DNA of 64,000 nucleotides from Alligator mississippiensis (taxonomy: Eukaryota > Chordata > Crocodylia > Alligatoridae): the NCBI RefSeq assembly GCF_030867095.1, contig NC_081826.1, forward strand, positions 56,040,001-56,104,000, given 5' to 3'. A program made the translations under genes and the position numbers. Shown piece after piece: positions 45,480-57,538 of the stretch. The first letter of the stretch is position 1; each line of letters starts with the position of its first letter. The notes under the pieces are model-generated. The model did not search any database and was not told the DNA's origin. It worked only from the letters and a program-made list of their open reading frames with translations.

Positions 45480-46435
45480 GGCTAGGGACAGACATTACAC
45501 ATAAACTGGTTTAAGTGATCAGAAACTGGTTTAAACCTGTAACAGAATGGATATCCAGTGCATATAAACCAGTTTGAAAATGGCTGAAATCAGTTTGAGG
45601 TAAATCTGGTTGACTTTAGTATCAGACTTAACTGATTTGGCTCAAACCATTTATGCAATGTCTGTCCCAGACCCCTTGCTGGTTTAAGTTAAATCAGAGT
45701 CCCCCAGCATCCTGGCATGCTCTGTGTGCTGGCTCTCTGCTCCACAGCAGGGCTGGCCCCTTCCCTCTGGCTCCCTGCCTGGAGCTTGACACAGACTTGC
45801 AGGCACAGCAGGGTTTGCTGGCTTCCCTGTGCCCTCCCTCTCCCCACCCTCTCACCACTCACTGCTTAAGCAGAGATCCCTTCCTCCTCTCTGCCACAGC
45901 AGGGGCTGTAGCCAGCATGTGGTTTGTTAGTTAATGCCAAGAGGTGTCTGTGTGTGTGTTTCTTTCTCCAATTTCACTGGGATAGGCAGACAGAACGATG
46001 ACCACTTAGGACGTTTGGAGCTAATCAACAGGTCAGCTGGTAAACTGTTTAAGAAGTCTGAAGTATTGTGGACAGAGGCTATTGTTTTGCCTAATCGGGT
46101 GATAGACAGTTATCAGCCCCCCAGCTGGCTTGCTTGCCAGTCAGTTTGCTGCAGACAGTATGACAAAGCAGGGAGGGAGATTGAAAAGATCTGTATCAAC
46201 AACAGATGCATGCACTGTACACCCCCCTTGCCTCAGAGTGCTACCCTGGGGCTGTGGGCTGGCAACACTCCCGCCCCTTGAACAACCAGCAGGAAAAAGC
46301 CTGGGACCATGCAGGCAGACCTCCCTAATGAGAGAGTTCTGCCAGAGTCTGGCCATGTGCCCCCTCAGCTCAGCTCCCCACAGAAGGGAAGACAGGGCTG
46401 CTCCCCTGGCTTCTAGCCTGAGCCACTGCAGGCAA
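45480..46435 (-). mobile_element. GGCTAGGGACAGACATT-family element, one end missing (copy B)
   Basis: The left end GGCTAGGGACAGACATTACA matches the inverted right end of copy A (21656-23903). The AAACCAGTTT-rich subterminal block follows. From about 45710 the interior matches copies C (47342-48451, inverted) and D (54603-55325): GAGGTGTCTGTGTGTG, CAATTTCACTGGGATAG, GGTCAGCTGGTAA and ACAGATGCATGCACTG. Homology ends at about 46435 (CTGAGCCACTGCAGGC), before the expected second TIR, so the element is truncated or abutted by other sequence. Confidence 0.65.
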
Positions 46436-46859
46436 ACAAAACACAACAAACAAAAATCACATGGGATTAGAGCAAGAAAAAAGACACGGCCATTAAACTA
46501 GTATATCTCTTTGGGTGATATACTATCACTTCCTCTTGCATAGGATATGCTTTTTTACTTTGTTAAGGAAGATTTAGGTTTCAATCTTGGAACCAGATCC
46601 AAATAATAGTGCTTAGTAAACATATGGGAGGAAAGGGGGAACCAGAGATACTTAAATCTCCTGGATGAACCCAAATTGGAGACTAATTATCCAAATAAAT
46701 CTGTCACTGAATGAGGCTTAAAAATGACTTCTGAAATAGTAGGCCTGGCAAAACTGTATCGAGATAATACCAGAAAGCCATGGTTTCCCTTTGAGACAGA
46801 AGAACCCAGTGAATTACTACTGAATGAAATAACCTATTTGAGGATATTACACCAGACCA
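46436..46859. other. No gene; AT-rich unique DNA
   Basis: Nothing recognisable between the truncated TIR element and the CR1-type fragment. Confidence 0.4.
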
Positions 46860-47215
46860 TATAAATAGAGGTCTGTAAAATCACAAAGGGTATGGACTAC
46901 ATGAACAGGGAACTGTTGTTTACTGCATCCCAGAATACTAGAACTAAGAAGCACCCTTTAAAATTAGTAGGTGACAGGTTTCAAATGAACAAGAAAAAGT
47001 ATTTTCTTTCACACAATGCATTCTTAACTTACGGAATTCATTGCCACAGGAGGTGGTGGAGGCAGATAACCTATCCAGGTTTAAAAAGGGACTAGAAAAA
47101 ATTCATGGATGATAGTGGAGATGTTTCCTGTGGCATGACTAACCCAATAAATAGTGGATGCTAGGGAGGTTATTGAATAAGGGATAGATCATTCTACAGA
47201 TATTCAGCTTATTTT
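46860..47215 (+). mobile_element. Old CR1/L3-type LINE 3' fragment
   Basis: ATAGAGGTCTGTAAAATCAC, GTAGGTGACAGGTTTCAAAT, GGAATTCATTGCCACAGGAG and AGGTTTAAAAAGGGACTAG occur in the order expected for the C-terminal ORF2 and 3' UTR of an ancient CR1/L3-like LINE. A short open frame (46892-47095) retains VGDRFQMNKKKYF, the remnant of that C terminus. It is inactive and strongly diverged. Confidence 0.6.
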
Positions 47216-47227
47216 CTTAGATACAAC

Positions 47228-48535
47228 CAACGGAATCAGTGACTTCTCCATCTCTTAATGTCTTCAGATAAAGAGTAGATGCCCTTCTGAAAGATATGTT
47301 TCATTAATAGAAGTAACTGGGCTCAAAACAAAGGTAACCTTGGCTAGAACAGACATTCAAAAAGCCTGAGCCTGAATTGATTCAACTGTTGCAGGTCAAA
47401 CCTGCCTAGATTGAATCAGTCTGCAACCGTACAGACATTCCATCTGGATTGAAGAAAAGCAGAAGCTGGGGGGCACTAGAGCAGCCCTCCCTTCTATTCC
47501 ATAGTGCTGAGCTGGGGGGGGGGGCGTGACCAGGCCCCGGCAGGACCCCTGATTAGGGAGGAGTGTAAACACCTACCCAGGCATTTCCTCACTTGCTGCT
47601 TAGGGGAAGGGCCCCTGGCTAGCACTCTGAGGCAAAGTGGGGTGTGCTGTGCATGCATCTGTTGATGGTACTAAGCTTTTCAATCTCCCCCTTCCTGCAT
47701 CTTCATACTGTCTGCAAACCTGAAAGGTGAGGGAGCCAGCAGGGAACTGATAACACAGTGTTTGTCAGCCCATCAACAAAACAGAAGCTTCTCTCATTAG
47801 TTCAAGCTCTTCTTAAATAGCTTTTTCCAAAGACGGGATGGAGGGACATTACCAGCTGACCTGTTGATTAGCTCCAAAAAGCCCTAAGTGAACACTGTTT
47901 TGTCTGCCTGTCCCAGTGAAATTGGAGATACACACACACACAGACACTCTCAGTATTAGCTTGCATACCACATGCCTAGTTTCCATAGGATTGGGCTCCA
48001 CACTGTGGGAGATGGGGGGGAGGGAGGGGAAAGGGATCCCTGCTTGAGAAGCGAAAGTGAACAGTGAGGTAGGGGTGGGGCAGGGGAAAGCCAGGCAGAC
48101 CCTGCTGTGCCTACAGTCTCTGCTGGAGCTCTGGCTAGGAACCAGAGGGGCGGGGTCAGCCCTGTTCTCTGGAGCAGACAGCCCAGCCCAGCCCAGCCCA
48201 GGGTTGCAAAGCATCTGGGATGCTGGGGGACTCTGGTTTAACTTAAACCAGCAAGGGGTCTGGAAAAGATAATGCATAAATTGGTTTGACCCAAATCAGT
48301 TAAGTCTGATACTACATTCAACTAGGTTTATCTTAAACCAGTTTCAGCCATTTTGAAACTGGTTTATGTGCAATGAACTTATGTTCTGTTACAGGTTTAA
48401 ACCAGTTTCTGATAATTTAAAACGGTTCATATGCAATGTCTCTCCCTAGCCCAAGTGCCATTCCATGGCCTGTGTTATATAGGAAGTCAAAATATATGAA
48501 TGCATAGTCTCTTCTGGCATTCAAATCTGTGTGAC
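47228..48535 (+). mobile_element. Old CR1 3' fragment interrupted by a TIR element
   Basis: 47228-47341 (ACTTCTCCATCTCTTAATG, AGAGTAGATGCCCTTCTG, AACTGGGCTC) is continued at 48456-48535 (TTCCATGGCCTGTGTTATAT, GGAAGTCAAAATATATGAAT). Together they form one CR1 3' end; 47342-48451 is inserted in between. The left portion matches 31801-31930. Confidence 0.6.
47342..48451 (+). mobile_element. GGCTAGGGACAGACATT-family element, complete (copy C, 1110 bp)
   Basis: The left end GGCTAGAACAGACATTCAAA and the right end GTCTCTCCCTAGCC are the family TIRs. Left subterminal sequence (CCTGAATTGATTCAACTG, TTGCAGGTCAAACCTGCC) matches copy A, as does the right AAACCAGTTT-rich block. The middle carries the B/D module in reverse. 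A (GCCCA)n run lies at 48181-48200. No transposase frame is present; the 142-residue minus frame at 47849-48277 is a shadow of the module. Confidence 0.75.
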
Positions 48536-48540
48536 TAGGA

Positions 48541-49294
48541 AAAGTCTGCAAACACATATGTAACATGCAAAAGGGCCCACATATGAATTTGACCACCACG
48601 ACAATGTATAAGTTAATTAGAGTAAGCCTTATATCTACTCAGAGTATTATTGAATATATTTTTCCCCATGTGTATGTAGCAGTACATAGCACCTACTCTT
48701 CATTCATTCTCCAGTAGACCTTACCAATCGTTTCAAACAAATGCATCATTCTGGACTTCTGTGTTACAGACCACCATATGCTAGTCTTCAAAATCCATAA
48801 CCTGAATTAAAATGTTTGAAACAATATTACCACAGCCAGTTAAGCTAAAGTAGATTACTGAGATACAATTCATAAACAGTTGTTTGGAATGGCTAAGTTT
48901 TCTTTCCAGCTTTATTTTCTATATATATATTTTTTTTGAAAGTACAAATACGAACTTGCTTTTGGTAACTACATTTCAATATTCCTATCACCACTATATA
49001 CTTTCACCAAGGTTTGGTCACCATAAAATAATTAACCTCTCTGTCTTTTTGAATTGGGCGTTCATCAATAAATATTCAAGTGTAATAATATAATAGCATA
49101 GTCAATCCATCACCTTCAAAAACAATTTTTTTATGATTACCATAGACTCCTCTTTTCATAACTACCTCTTGCATCTGGGTCTCTTGCCAGGGTAATGAGA
49201 TGTTCTATCGTGGGGTTCTACATAATTCTGTCAAAATAATCTCAGAAAGTGTATAATTTTAAATCACTGTTTGAAGCATAGACACGAACAACTG
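48541..49294. other. No gene; AT-rich unique DNA
   Basis: Nothing recognisable. Confidence 0.5.
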
Positions 49295-49610
49295 CAAATG
49301 CATTTCTCTAAACTGGGAATGTAATATAGAATTAAATGCAAATGATTACGTTAATGCAACATTACGGTTGAGATATGACACAAACAAATGTCATTAAATT
49401 CAAAGTTATGGTTCCCACAGCAACTGTAACTCTGCTACTTTGCACATTCTGTGTGTATTATTTTGTGTTTCTATACCATATACACAGTGTAGTGTTAACT
49501 TTAATTCCTTTTTTGTATATTTGCAATGAGACTGAATGATAGTTGCTGTGGGAACCAAAACTGAGTTTATTTTTGTTTATGTAAACTCTCATGATAATGT
49601 TGCATTTACA
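49295..49610. repeat. AT-rich foldback repeat with perfect 15-bp inner arms
   Basis: GGTTCCCACAGCAAC (49410-49424) and GTTGCTGTGGGAACC (49542-49556) are perfect inverted copies 117 bp apart. Pairing continues imperfectly outwards: ATGCAACATT near 49356 with AATGTTGCAT near 49597. The left outer arm (49295-49413) is about 92% identical to 51413-51533. It is probably an old, unidentified MITE. Confidence 0.6.
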
Positions 49611-51412
49611 TAGATTTTTCTACATTTAATTTACTTGTTTTGTTTTGGCTAAAGGAAGATAGTATTTCATTTATTTGAATTCATCAACAAGTCTGCCTAC
49701 GGACTCACTGTTTTTTCAGATATATATATGTACACACATGTGCATAGATTAATTTTCTATCATCGTTTTATCAGACTGTAGATAAACAGTATCTAAATAG
49801 ACAAGTGTTCTCTTTGCTGCTATCTGTAAATATTCTGAATTAAGATCTTTTTGTGGTGCATAGATTTATATACTGGGGAAGTACCTATACAATTCACTTT
49901 GATGTCAGTGGGAGTAAGGGACCTGATCTAAATTAAGAAATGTTTTCAAAACAGGGTAAATCAATAGTATTCTACAATGCTTTGTGTGCAAGTGACCAAT
50001 AAGTTTTGATATATAGGTAATCCCAGAAAAAAAAATCCAAATTTCCATCCAGCAGGAATTAGGGCATATTTGATTAATTTTATTAGTGACTACTGAGGTG
50101 CAAATGAGGCATATGATTACTTTCCAATGAGACTCTTAGATTAATAGAAAGAAAATACTTTTGGGGGGAATCTGCTGTAGAGTCATTCCCTAACATGCTG
50201 CGAAATTCTGCTCCTGTTATTTGTTTTACATGCATTAACCACATAGAGCAGTGGTTCCCAAACTCTTAATTACTCACAATTTACACTAAAGTGAGTACAG
50301 AATCTGGTCCATCGCTATAGTAGTGATTACAGTAAGCTTGATAAGTCTACCAATGTTATAAGGTATCATTAGTCAATATGAAGCATAGCATACGTGAAAT
50401 GTCACACAATTTTTAACAGAAAGGCAAGCAAATTTTCCACAGCATTACTGAGATATGATTGCCACTTCAGATTACCCAATTTAAGATTTGCTGCATTGTT
50501 TTAATAATTCTATTTTATATAGTTTTTCAAATCTGATAAACCTGCCTCCATTTTATTTCAAAGTGTTGCCTGTGGCAGAAATTGAACAATATTTCCCTAA
50601 GAAATGGATAAGCTATTACAATTTAGATAAATAATTACCTTCAAGACAACACATCCTTAACTTCCACTGCTCAAGATTAGCAATAAAATCTTCTAAATTT
50701 GTATTATTATATTGTATATTCTAACATTTTTGTAATTAAATGAATGACTTAACTGCCGTAAACCATTTTTTCATTTCTAGTTCCCACTTTACTGGATCTT
50801 GCTAATATTTCAGGAGTAGACAATTCTTATCCTACTATAGTAGATCTCAGCTATTATAGTACATCTCAAGTTTCTTTCAAGAAATGGAGAGATGCTTTTC
50901 AACTGGAATTTTTACATGTATTTATGCTTATCTTTATTCTCTATCTTTTGTGCATATAAAAGCTGCAATAAAACTCAAGTTAGTGAAAGGATTACCTCCT
51001 CATAACATGCAGAATATTGGTTCTGAGCTTCTAACAATTCCTTCTGCTGTGTTCCAAGTTTCTTTGCTTTATGGTATATCTGAAAAAAATAAAATCCTTT
51101 GAAAAAAGGTGAAAGAAAAACAATTGGAAGCTGCCAACAAAAATATGTGAAACAATAACTTACAAGCAAAGCTCTTTTGATTTCAGCACATAAATAATAA
51201 TAATCAAATAATGAAACCTTGCATTAGACAAGCAAAACAGCCATTGGAATCAGAAGATGTATGAATACATAAAGAACGAGTAAGAAGCTCTAATCTTGCA
51301 AAAGGGTCCACTTGGGCCCAAAGGGTCAGCCACATGCAGTCACATGGAATCAGTGGAACTTTTCTACTGGAGACCATTAAACACATGTGACTCTCTTTGC
51401 AAAGGTGGGGCT
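49611..51412. other. No gene; AT-rich DNA, hAT-like end fragment
   Basis: CAGTGGTTCCCAAACTCTTA at 50249 is a typical hAT-type terminus but its partner end was not found. Otherwise unique AT-rich sequence. Confidence 0.45.
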
Positions 51413-51533
51413 CAAATGTATTTCTCTAAACTGGGAATGTAATATGGAATTAGATGCAAATGACTATATGTTAATGCAACATTATAGTTGAGATATGACA
51501 CAAACAAATGTCATTAAATTTAAAGTTATGGTT
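51413..51533. repeat. Second copy of the AT-rich repeat arm
   Basis: 121 bp matching 49295-49413 in the same orientation with about eight substitutions and a 2-nt indel. Shared phrases include TTTCTCTAAACTGGGAATGT and AGATATGACACAAACAAATG. The inner arms of the first copy (CCCACAGCAAC) are absent, so this is a half element. Confidence 0.85.
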
Positions 51534-51661
51534 CAAAGTTTATGGCCAAGAATTTGACTTTCACAAAAATAAATAACTTAAAATTGTACCACTGTTTTAC
51601 AGCAGCATAAAATTGGTGCAACAGTAAATCAAGCCCACAGCATCTTGAATGTACTGTACAG

Positions 51662-52052
51662 CAGTGGTGCTCAACTTCTGTAGCCTCATGGGATCAATGA
51701 ATGGGATGGGGATAGTCTGCAGGCCTGATCCAGCATGGGGTTGCCCACAGATGTGATGTAGCACACTCACATAAGACTGGACCAAATCCAACTGTAGCAT
51801 GATCCATGCACCAGATCTGGTTGTGGAGAGACCCCCTGCTGATGCAGTCTGGCATATGGGATCTTATCCAATCTGCAGAACTCCTAATAGGTCCCAAAAT
51901 TTAAAAGCAAGGGAATGGTGGTAGTATTAGTTGTCGCAGCTCTGGGAGCAATTAACACTACTACTGCTGCATCACCACCAAATTTCTGTACCCATGGGGA
52001 CTCCAACTGGCTGGATGGCAATGCTTTGTGGGCTGGAGGTTGAGCATGACTG
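51662..52052. mobile_element. hAT-like MITE (391 bp)
   Basis: The left end CAGTGGTGCTCAACTTCTG and the right end GAGGTTGAGCATGACTG (reverse complement CAGTCATGCTCAACCTC) form a clear TIR. Flanks CTGTACAG and ATCTAGAG match at 5 of 8 positions. It is non-coding. Confidence 0.65.
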
Positions 52053-53317
52053 ATCTAGAGCTTTGCATGTAGCAAGCTGTGTTGTACAAGCAGTAATATA
52101 TATTTGGATCCCATGTAAAACTATTGTTTGAATTAGAATATAAATATGAACAAAAATATACACATAAAATACCAAATCAATAAGTAGAAGGCAAACATAA
52201 AAATGTATGAAATATGTGTTGGAACAGGTACCTTACTTTTAAGTCACTCAGTTCATGTAAATGAGATATTAGTTTCAATGAACATTAGGAATGAATGAGC
52301 CGTTCAGGAGATTCCAACATAAATGCACCTTGTACAGTATGAAAGGTTTCAATTTTGCCATTTTCTAAACACAGAAAAATGTATCCCTCCAATTCAGAAT
52401 ATTGAATGTCTTATGGAAAGTGAAAGGTCATTTGTAACTGTCCAAAGGATTGATGGAGTTGAGATACCTCCTTGACCTTCACCCTGCACTCATAAAGAAC
52501 AGTCTCAGATGACAGAGCATCAGGCAAGTTTTCAGAAAATGTCTTTTCTTATTTTATATTGCATAGCAAGCTTGTTACCTGATATTTTTCATAATTGTAT
52601 GTCAAAATTTAATTACTGCATGTCTTCCCTCATTAAAAGTAAACTGTCATCTAATACTGCTCAGCTATGTTTGTGATTTGCACTAATTCAAGCATTTCTG
52701 TCTGCTTTTTGCCATTGTTTTCCATCTCAGTTTCTGGAATAATTGCTTTGGAGGCCCACACAAACAATGTCAAGGTCAAACCTTACAAATACAAAAATTC
52801 TTTTCTAATTAGTTATTGTCTGTTAAGGATGCACATTATAAAAACTGGTTTTGAGTGTTTTTTTCACAGTATTATAACCCTCACATAATACAAACAGGGA
52901 AAGCCTAAGTTTAGATGTTAAAACAACACTTTCACAAGATTTATGAAAACATGCAAGGTACTGCATTTTAATCCTCATACCACATGTTCAATCATGTAGT
53001 ATATCAATGGAAATGTATAGAGTATGAATTACTGACTATATGGTTGGAAAATAAGAGACAATTACTAAATGATCATTTCTTGTCTCGTGGTCCTATATTT
53101 TCTCATTCTCCCAAAAGAGAAAAACAAGGATATACTAATGTTCCACTTGCCAAAAATCAAAGGGACATAAAATCCATCTATCAAGTCCTGAGTATAAGGT
53201 GCTGTTTTCCCTACTCTCCTGAAAAGAAAGACAGACTGCTCAATTAAGAAAGAGAAAAATGGGGAAAAGTAGATGCAAGAGTATAAATTAGCATCTTTGT
53301 TGGAAGGGTTGGTGTTT
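52053..53317. other. No gene; AT-rich unique DNA
   Basis: Nothing recognisable. Confidence 0.5.
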
Positions 53318-53767
53318 CATAGTTTTATAATAGCTAGGGTCAGGAGGGACCTGAACAGATCATCTAGCCTGACCCCCTGCCACAGGCAGGAATGAATGCT
53401 GGGTTCACAAGACCCCAGACGGGTGATCATCCAACCTTCTCTTGAATTTGCCCAAGGTAGGGGTGAGGACCATTTCCCTGGGAAGTTGGATCCAGATTTT
53501 GGCCACCTTAACTGTAAAATATTGCCTTCTGATCTCTAACCTAAACCTATTCTCCATCAGCTTATTACCATTGTTCCTTGTCACCCCAGGTGGTGCTGGG
53601 GAGAAAAGAGCTCTGCCTATTTGCTGTTGATCCCCCCTGATGAGCTTGTAGGCAGCCACCAGGTCCCTCCTCAGCCTCCTCTTGCTGAGGCTGAACAGGT
53701 TCAGGTCCTTCAGTCTCTCCTTGTAGGGCCTGTCCTGCTGCCCTCTCACCAAGTGGGTGGCCCTCCC
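53318..53767 (-). mobile_element. 5'-truncated CR1 3' end with ORF2 C-terminal remnant
   Basis: The tail CATAGTTTTATAATAGCTAG starts at 53318, with the GGGACCTGAACAGATCATCT core. It is followed by the C terminus of ORF2 in an open minus frame from 53767 down to 53405: LVRGQQDRPYKERLKDLNLF, SLSKRRLRRDLVAAYKLIRG and NRFRLEIRRQYFTVKVAK. This portion is intact in frame but lacks all catalytic domains. The element belongs with 29512-29637. ACCAAGTGGGTG is repeated on both sides of the 5' junction (53749-53760 and 53772-53783). Confidence 0.88.
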
Positions 53768-54389
53768 AACACCAAGTGGGTGTTGTGATATGGAAGACAA
53801 ATACACTTTGACAAACAGAATTACCAATGACTTGTTTCCCTTATTACATGTCTTTCTTCTTTCATCCTGCCCATAGGGGCAACCAAGAATGTACACAAGC
53901 AGTTCTGAGCTGTTCTTAGTGTGCTACTTGGAACATCCCCCCAAAAAGGAAGCACTTTCAGATGCAGTGGAATCCAACTGAAACTGCCTCATGAAAATGA
54001 CTGGAGACTACAATATTGCTACCATACACACTAGAGGGGGAGAGTTAAGAACTCATGGACGAAGAAAGTCATGCAGGGGATACCTAAAATTATTGCATTT
54101 TCTTTCATACCTGAAACCCCCAGATCAGAGACACCCTGTTTTTAGGAAGGCAGGATATAGAAAAACATTTCCAGAATGATGACCTAGAGCTGGCTTTTCC
54201 ATAGAGAGGCAGTGGTGCAAAATGGCTGCTGCTTCTCTCAGTGAAAAAACACTGGACTCTGTCCTTGCTGCTAACTCTTTCAAAGCCAATGCTACATTAG
54301 CACCACTTTTTGAATGCTCAGATAAAGCTACTGCCAATGCAATTGCTCCAGTATGAAAGGCTTGACTCCATTCCTGCTCCTTGCTCGCA
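53768..54389. other. No gene; unique DNA
   Basis: Nothing recognisable. Confidence 0.5.
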
Positions 54390-55825
54390 TAGGCCCCCTC
54401 TACATATTACAAGTATTTCACAATTAACTGGTTAATTGCACAATTACTTTAAGACCAGCTACATGTGTAAAGTAGTTATCACATAATAAAAAGCTATAAA
54501 ACTAGCTCTAAAGACAGACCTCGAAAATGTATACTAACCTTTTAGCTGGTTCCTATTGATCTTTAATTTGCATGTGTAGCATGTCAGCTGATAGGGCTCC
54601 CACCCCTACCTCATTGCTCGTTTCTCAAGCTGGAATCCCTCCCCCCTCCCCCTCTCCCACAGCACAGAGACCAACCCCATGGACCATAGGCATCTAGCTA
54701 ATGCTGAGAGGTGTCTGTATTTGTGTGTCTTCAATTTCACTGGGGCAATAGACAAAACGGTATTCGCTTAGGGCTTTTGGGAGCTAATCAGCAGGTCAAC
54801 TGGTAATGTCCCTCCTTCTCCTTCCTTCCTTGAAAAAAGCTGTTTAAGAAGAGCTTCAACTAACAAGAGAAGTTTTTGTTTTGTTGATAGGTTGACAAAC
54901 ACTGTGTTATCAGTTCCCTGCTGGCGCTCTCACCTGTCAGGTTTGCAGACAGTATGAAGGAACAAAGAGAGGGAGACTGAAAAGCTCAGTACCATCAACA
55001 GATGCATGCACTGCACACCCCACTTTGCCTCAGAATGCTAGCCAGGGTTCCTTCCCCTGAGCAGCAAGCAGGGAAAAGCCTAGGATGGTGCAGCCAGGAT
55101 GGGTCTTTACACCCCTCCCTAATCAGGGGTCCTTCTAGGGCCTGGCCACACCCCCCACCTCACTCAGCACTATGGAAGAGATGGAGGGCTGCTCTAGTTT
55201 CCCCCAGCTTCTAGCCTGAGCCGCTGCAGGCATGTACCTGCATTTCTTCAATCCAGATGGAATGTCTGTACAGTTGCAGACTGATTCCATCTAGGCAGGT
55301 TAGACTAACCTACAAAGTCTGAATCATGCCCAGAGTGAAACTCCCAATCCCTGGGGTATATCATGCCCACGGTGAAACCCCTAAGCTCTGGGGGTCACAG
55401 CTGCCATGCTGCCCAAGACTCAGGGGTGCATGAAACCTCCAGCCTACTCAGGGCTCTCAGTCCTGGATGCACCTCACATGCAGACCAACAGTCCTACAAC
55501 TGACAGGGCCCCTAGCCCCAGCTGTGCCTCATGCACAGCTGGGACTGAGAGTCCTGCAACTGATGTGGCTTCTGGTCTCAGCTGCACCAAGAATTCCATC
55601 AGTTGCTCTTGGTCCTCGCTATGTGTGGCCTCAGCAAAGGGGGGTCCTAGCTATGGGTACCTTCTTCTTGCCAGTACAGGGGGAACCCAGGATCAGGCTC
55701 CCCCTGCACTGGCAATAAGGTGTGATCAAATCTAATCCATGCTTGTCATGGCAGGAGGTGTGATTGTGTGGATCATGCATTAGATCCAATTGTGCTTTTA
55801 CCTGCACTTGTAGAGGAAGCCTAAG
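54390..55825. mobile_element. CCTCTACATGTGCAGGTAA-family TIR element (copy E) carrying module D
   Basis: The left end AGGCCCCCTCTACATATTAC and the inverted right end CTTAGGCTTCCTCTACAAGT align with each other and with copy G (15053-15822). Left subterminal sequence AACTGGTTAATTGCAC, AGCTATAAAACTAGCT and TGTCAGCTGATAGGG is shared with G in inverted order. Right sequence GGCAGGAGGTGTGATTGTGT is shared with G and F. The middle, 54603-55325, belongs to the other TIR family. The interior after it (55330-55700) has the GGGCTCYYAG/CCCAGCT units of copy G. Confidence 0.65.
54603..55325 (-). mobile_element. Module D: internal part of a GGCTAGGGACAGAC-family element
   Basis: It starts at CCCCTACCTCATTGCTCG and ends near GGTTAGACTAACCTAC. 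It matches the reverse complement of copy C through AGAGGTGTCTGTATTTGTG, CAATTTCACTGGGGCAATAG, GTGTTATCAGTTCCCTGCTG, ACAGATGCATGCACTGCACA and AATCCAGATGGAATGTCTG. Neither GGCTAGGGACAGAC terminus is present. It therefore entered copy E as a truncated insertion, or by recombination between families. Confidence 0.65.
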
Positions 55826-57538
55826 AAAGAAGGTGCAGCCATTTTGTAGCACAGCCTCTCCATGATTCTATTCTGATGAAAAACAAAATCAGCTTTTTCA
55901 CTTAAGACATGTCCCCCAGTTTTGGAGGAAAGCTATGTTTGGTATGCAAGTAAATATGATCTGCTGGGGTTTTTTTTTGGGGGGGGGGGGGAGGGTTCGT
56001 GCAATCTTCAGATAACTTCACTTTTATCCTCCTGCCTTAAACTTCATACATGAGGAGCTAATGGGCTAAATGGTTAATGTTTCTGTTGTAGTGAATTCAG
56101 TTTGAAGTTGTCAGTTCATTGAAAAAAAGGTCAGGAAGCAAGAGACACTAATGTATTTTAGCTGTTGAAGGGAAAAGACAGTTGGAACCCAAAATAAATG
56201 GAGAAACAGAAGTCTCAGAAGCCATTTGGAAAAGAATAAAATGCAGCAGTATCTATAGAAGATTTTTCTCTGTTTAAAATACTAGTGTATATGCCTGACA
56301 TTAATACATTTGGTATAAAAGAACAGTTGGTTCATTGCATCCAACTGTCCACACTAAGAGCCTAGTGAGAATAATACACTAACAGTATTACTATCCCCAG
56401 TTCTTATTTTTCTAAGGAGAGAAAAGTGATACAAAATCGAAAGGAGGGAGGGATGATGGGCATTTGGTTTATACTTTTTTATAAATATATTTTATATTTT
56501 AATTTATAAGACAAATATCTAAACTAGTTCACAAATTACCTCAAGTCACTCACTGTTTAGAATAAAGAATCCCAAAGATAAACAATTTTGTAGTACAACA
56601 TAAAGATGCCTGATTTTTTAGGGGGAATGGGGAACGATTGAGGATATCCAGTTTTATTCCACTCATGATGTATGATTCTACAATATCCATGACTAAATAC
56701 TTTGATTTAAAGAACACTTGATTTTTTTTCTTTTCTTTTTTGCCATGGGCAATGAAATCACAGTTAATAAGTTTCACAGACTACAATAAAACCCTTGAGA
56801 GAAATATGTGCTATATGTCAAAAGTATGATTTTAAGGCCTAATGATATGTAATATGTTTATATAGATTATCAAAGTGCACTTATCTCCCAATATTATATA
56901 TTTATAAAAAAGTATGTAGGAAAAGCATCTTCAAACTGTAGCACTTGTAAAATATTATATATTAATGTAAATACAAATATAAATGCTTCTAAGAATATAT
57001 GAGAATATTTTCATACTATATACAGCAAAAATACCAAATGTTTACTGCATAAATAGTGCTGAAAGAAAATTGTTTGTAGAAGCTGCCTTGCCAAAGGATC
57101 CTAAAGATCTCTGACACTACTGGGAACTGATCCAAATTTCATTAATGGCAATGAAAGCTTTGAAGAAACCTGAATAATGTAGTTAATGGGAAAATATTAA
57201 ACACTGAGGAAAAAAAGTGGGAAGGTATAATGTAGTTATAAGCTGTATTTGTCATGACTGCTGATCAAAGCATGTATAAGAGGCAGGGAAAACGGGCTAT
57301 TCTAGTCAATTTTTAGGGTTTTTTTTCTCTCTCTCAAGTATATGTCAAGAACTTTTGTTAAGTCCTTTTAAAATTGAATGGACCTTGTAGAAAACAATAA
57401 TACTGAAAGCTAAATAATTATTTTTAATTCTTAAAAAATCATTTAATTTTCACATGCATACTAAAAATCACTAGAAACTCTAGTGGTACACTTAAAAAAT
57501 TAACTTTTCACGGTGAAATATATATGTGCACAATTCTC
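55826..57538. other. No gene; AT-rich unique DNA
   Basis: A T8-G14-type homopolymer pair is near 55969-55991. Otherwise AT-rich without features. Confidence 0.5.

Noticed and set aside
45653..46501. Open frames of 93-123 codons
   Set aside because: They fall within the module shared by TIR elements B, C and D and are not kept open in the other copies.
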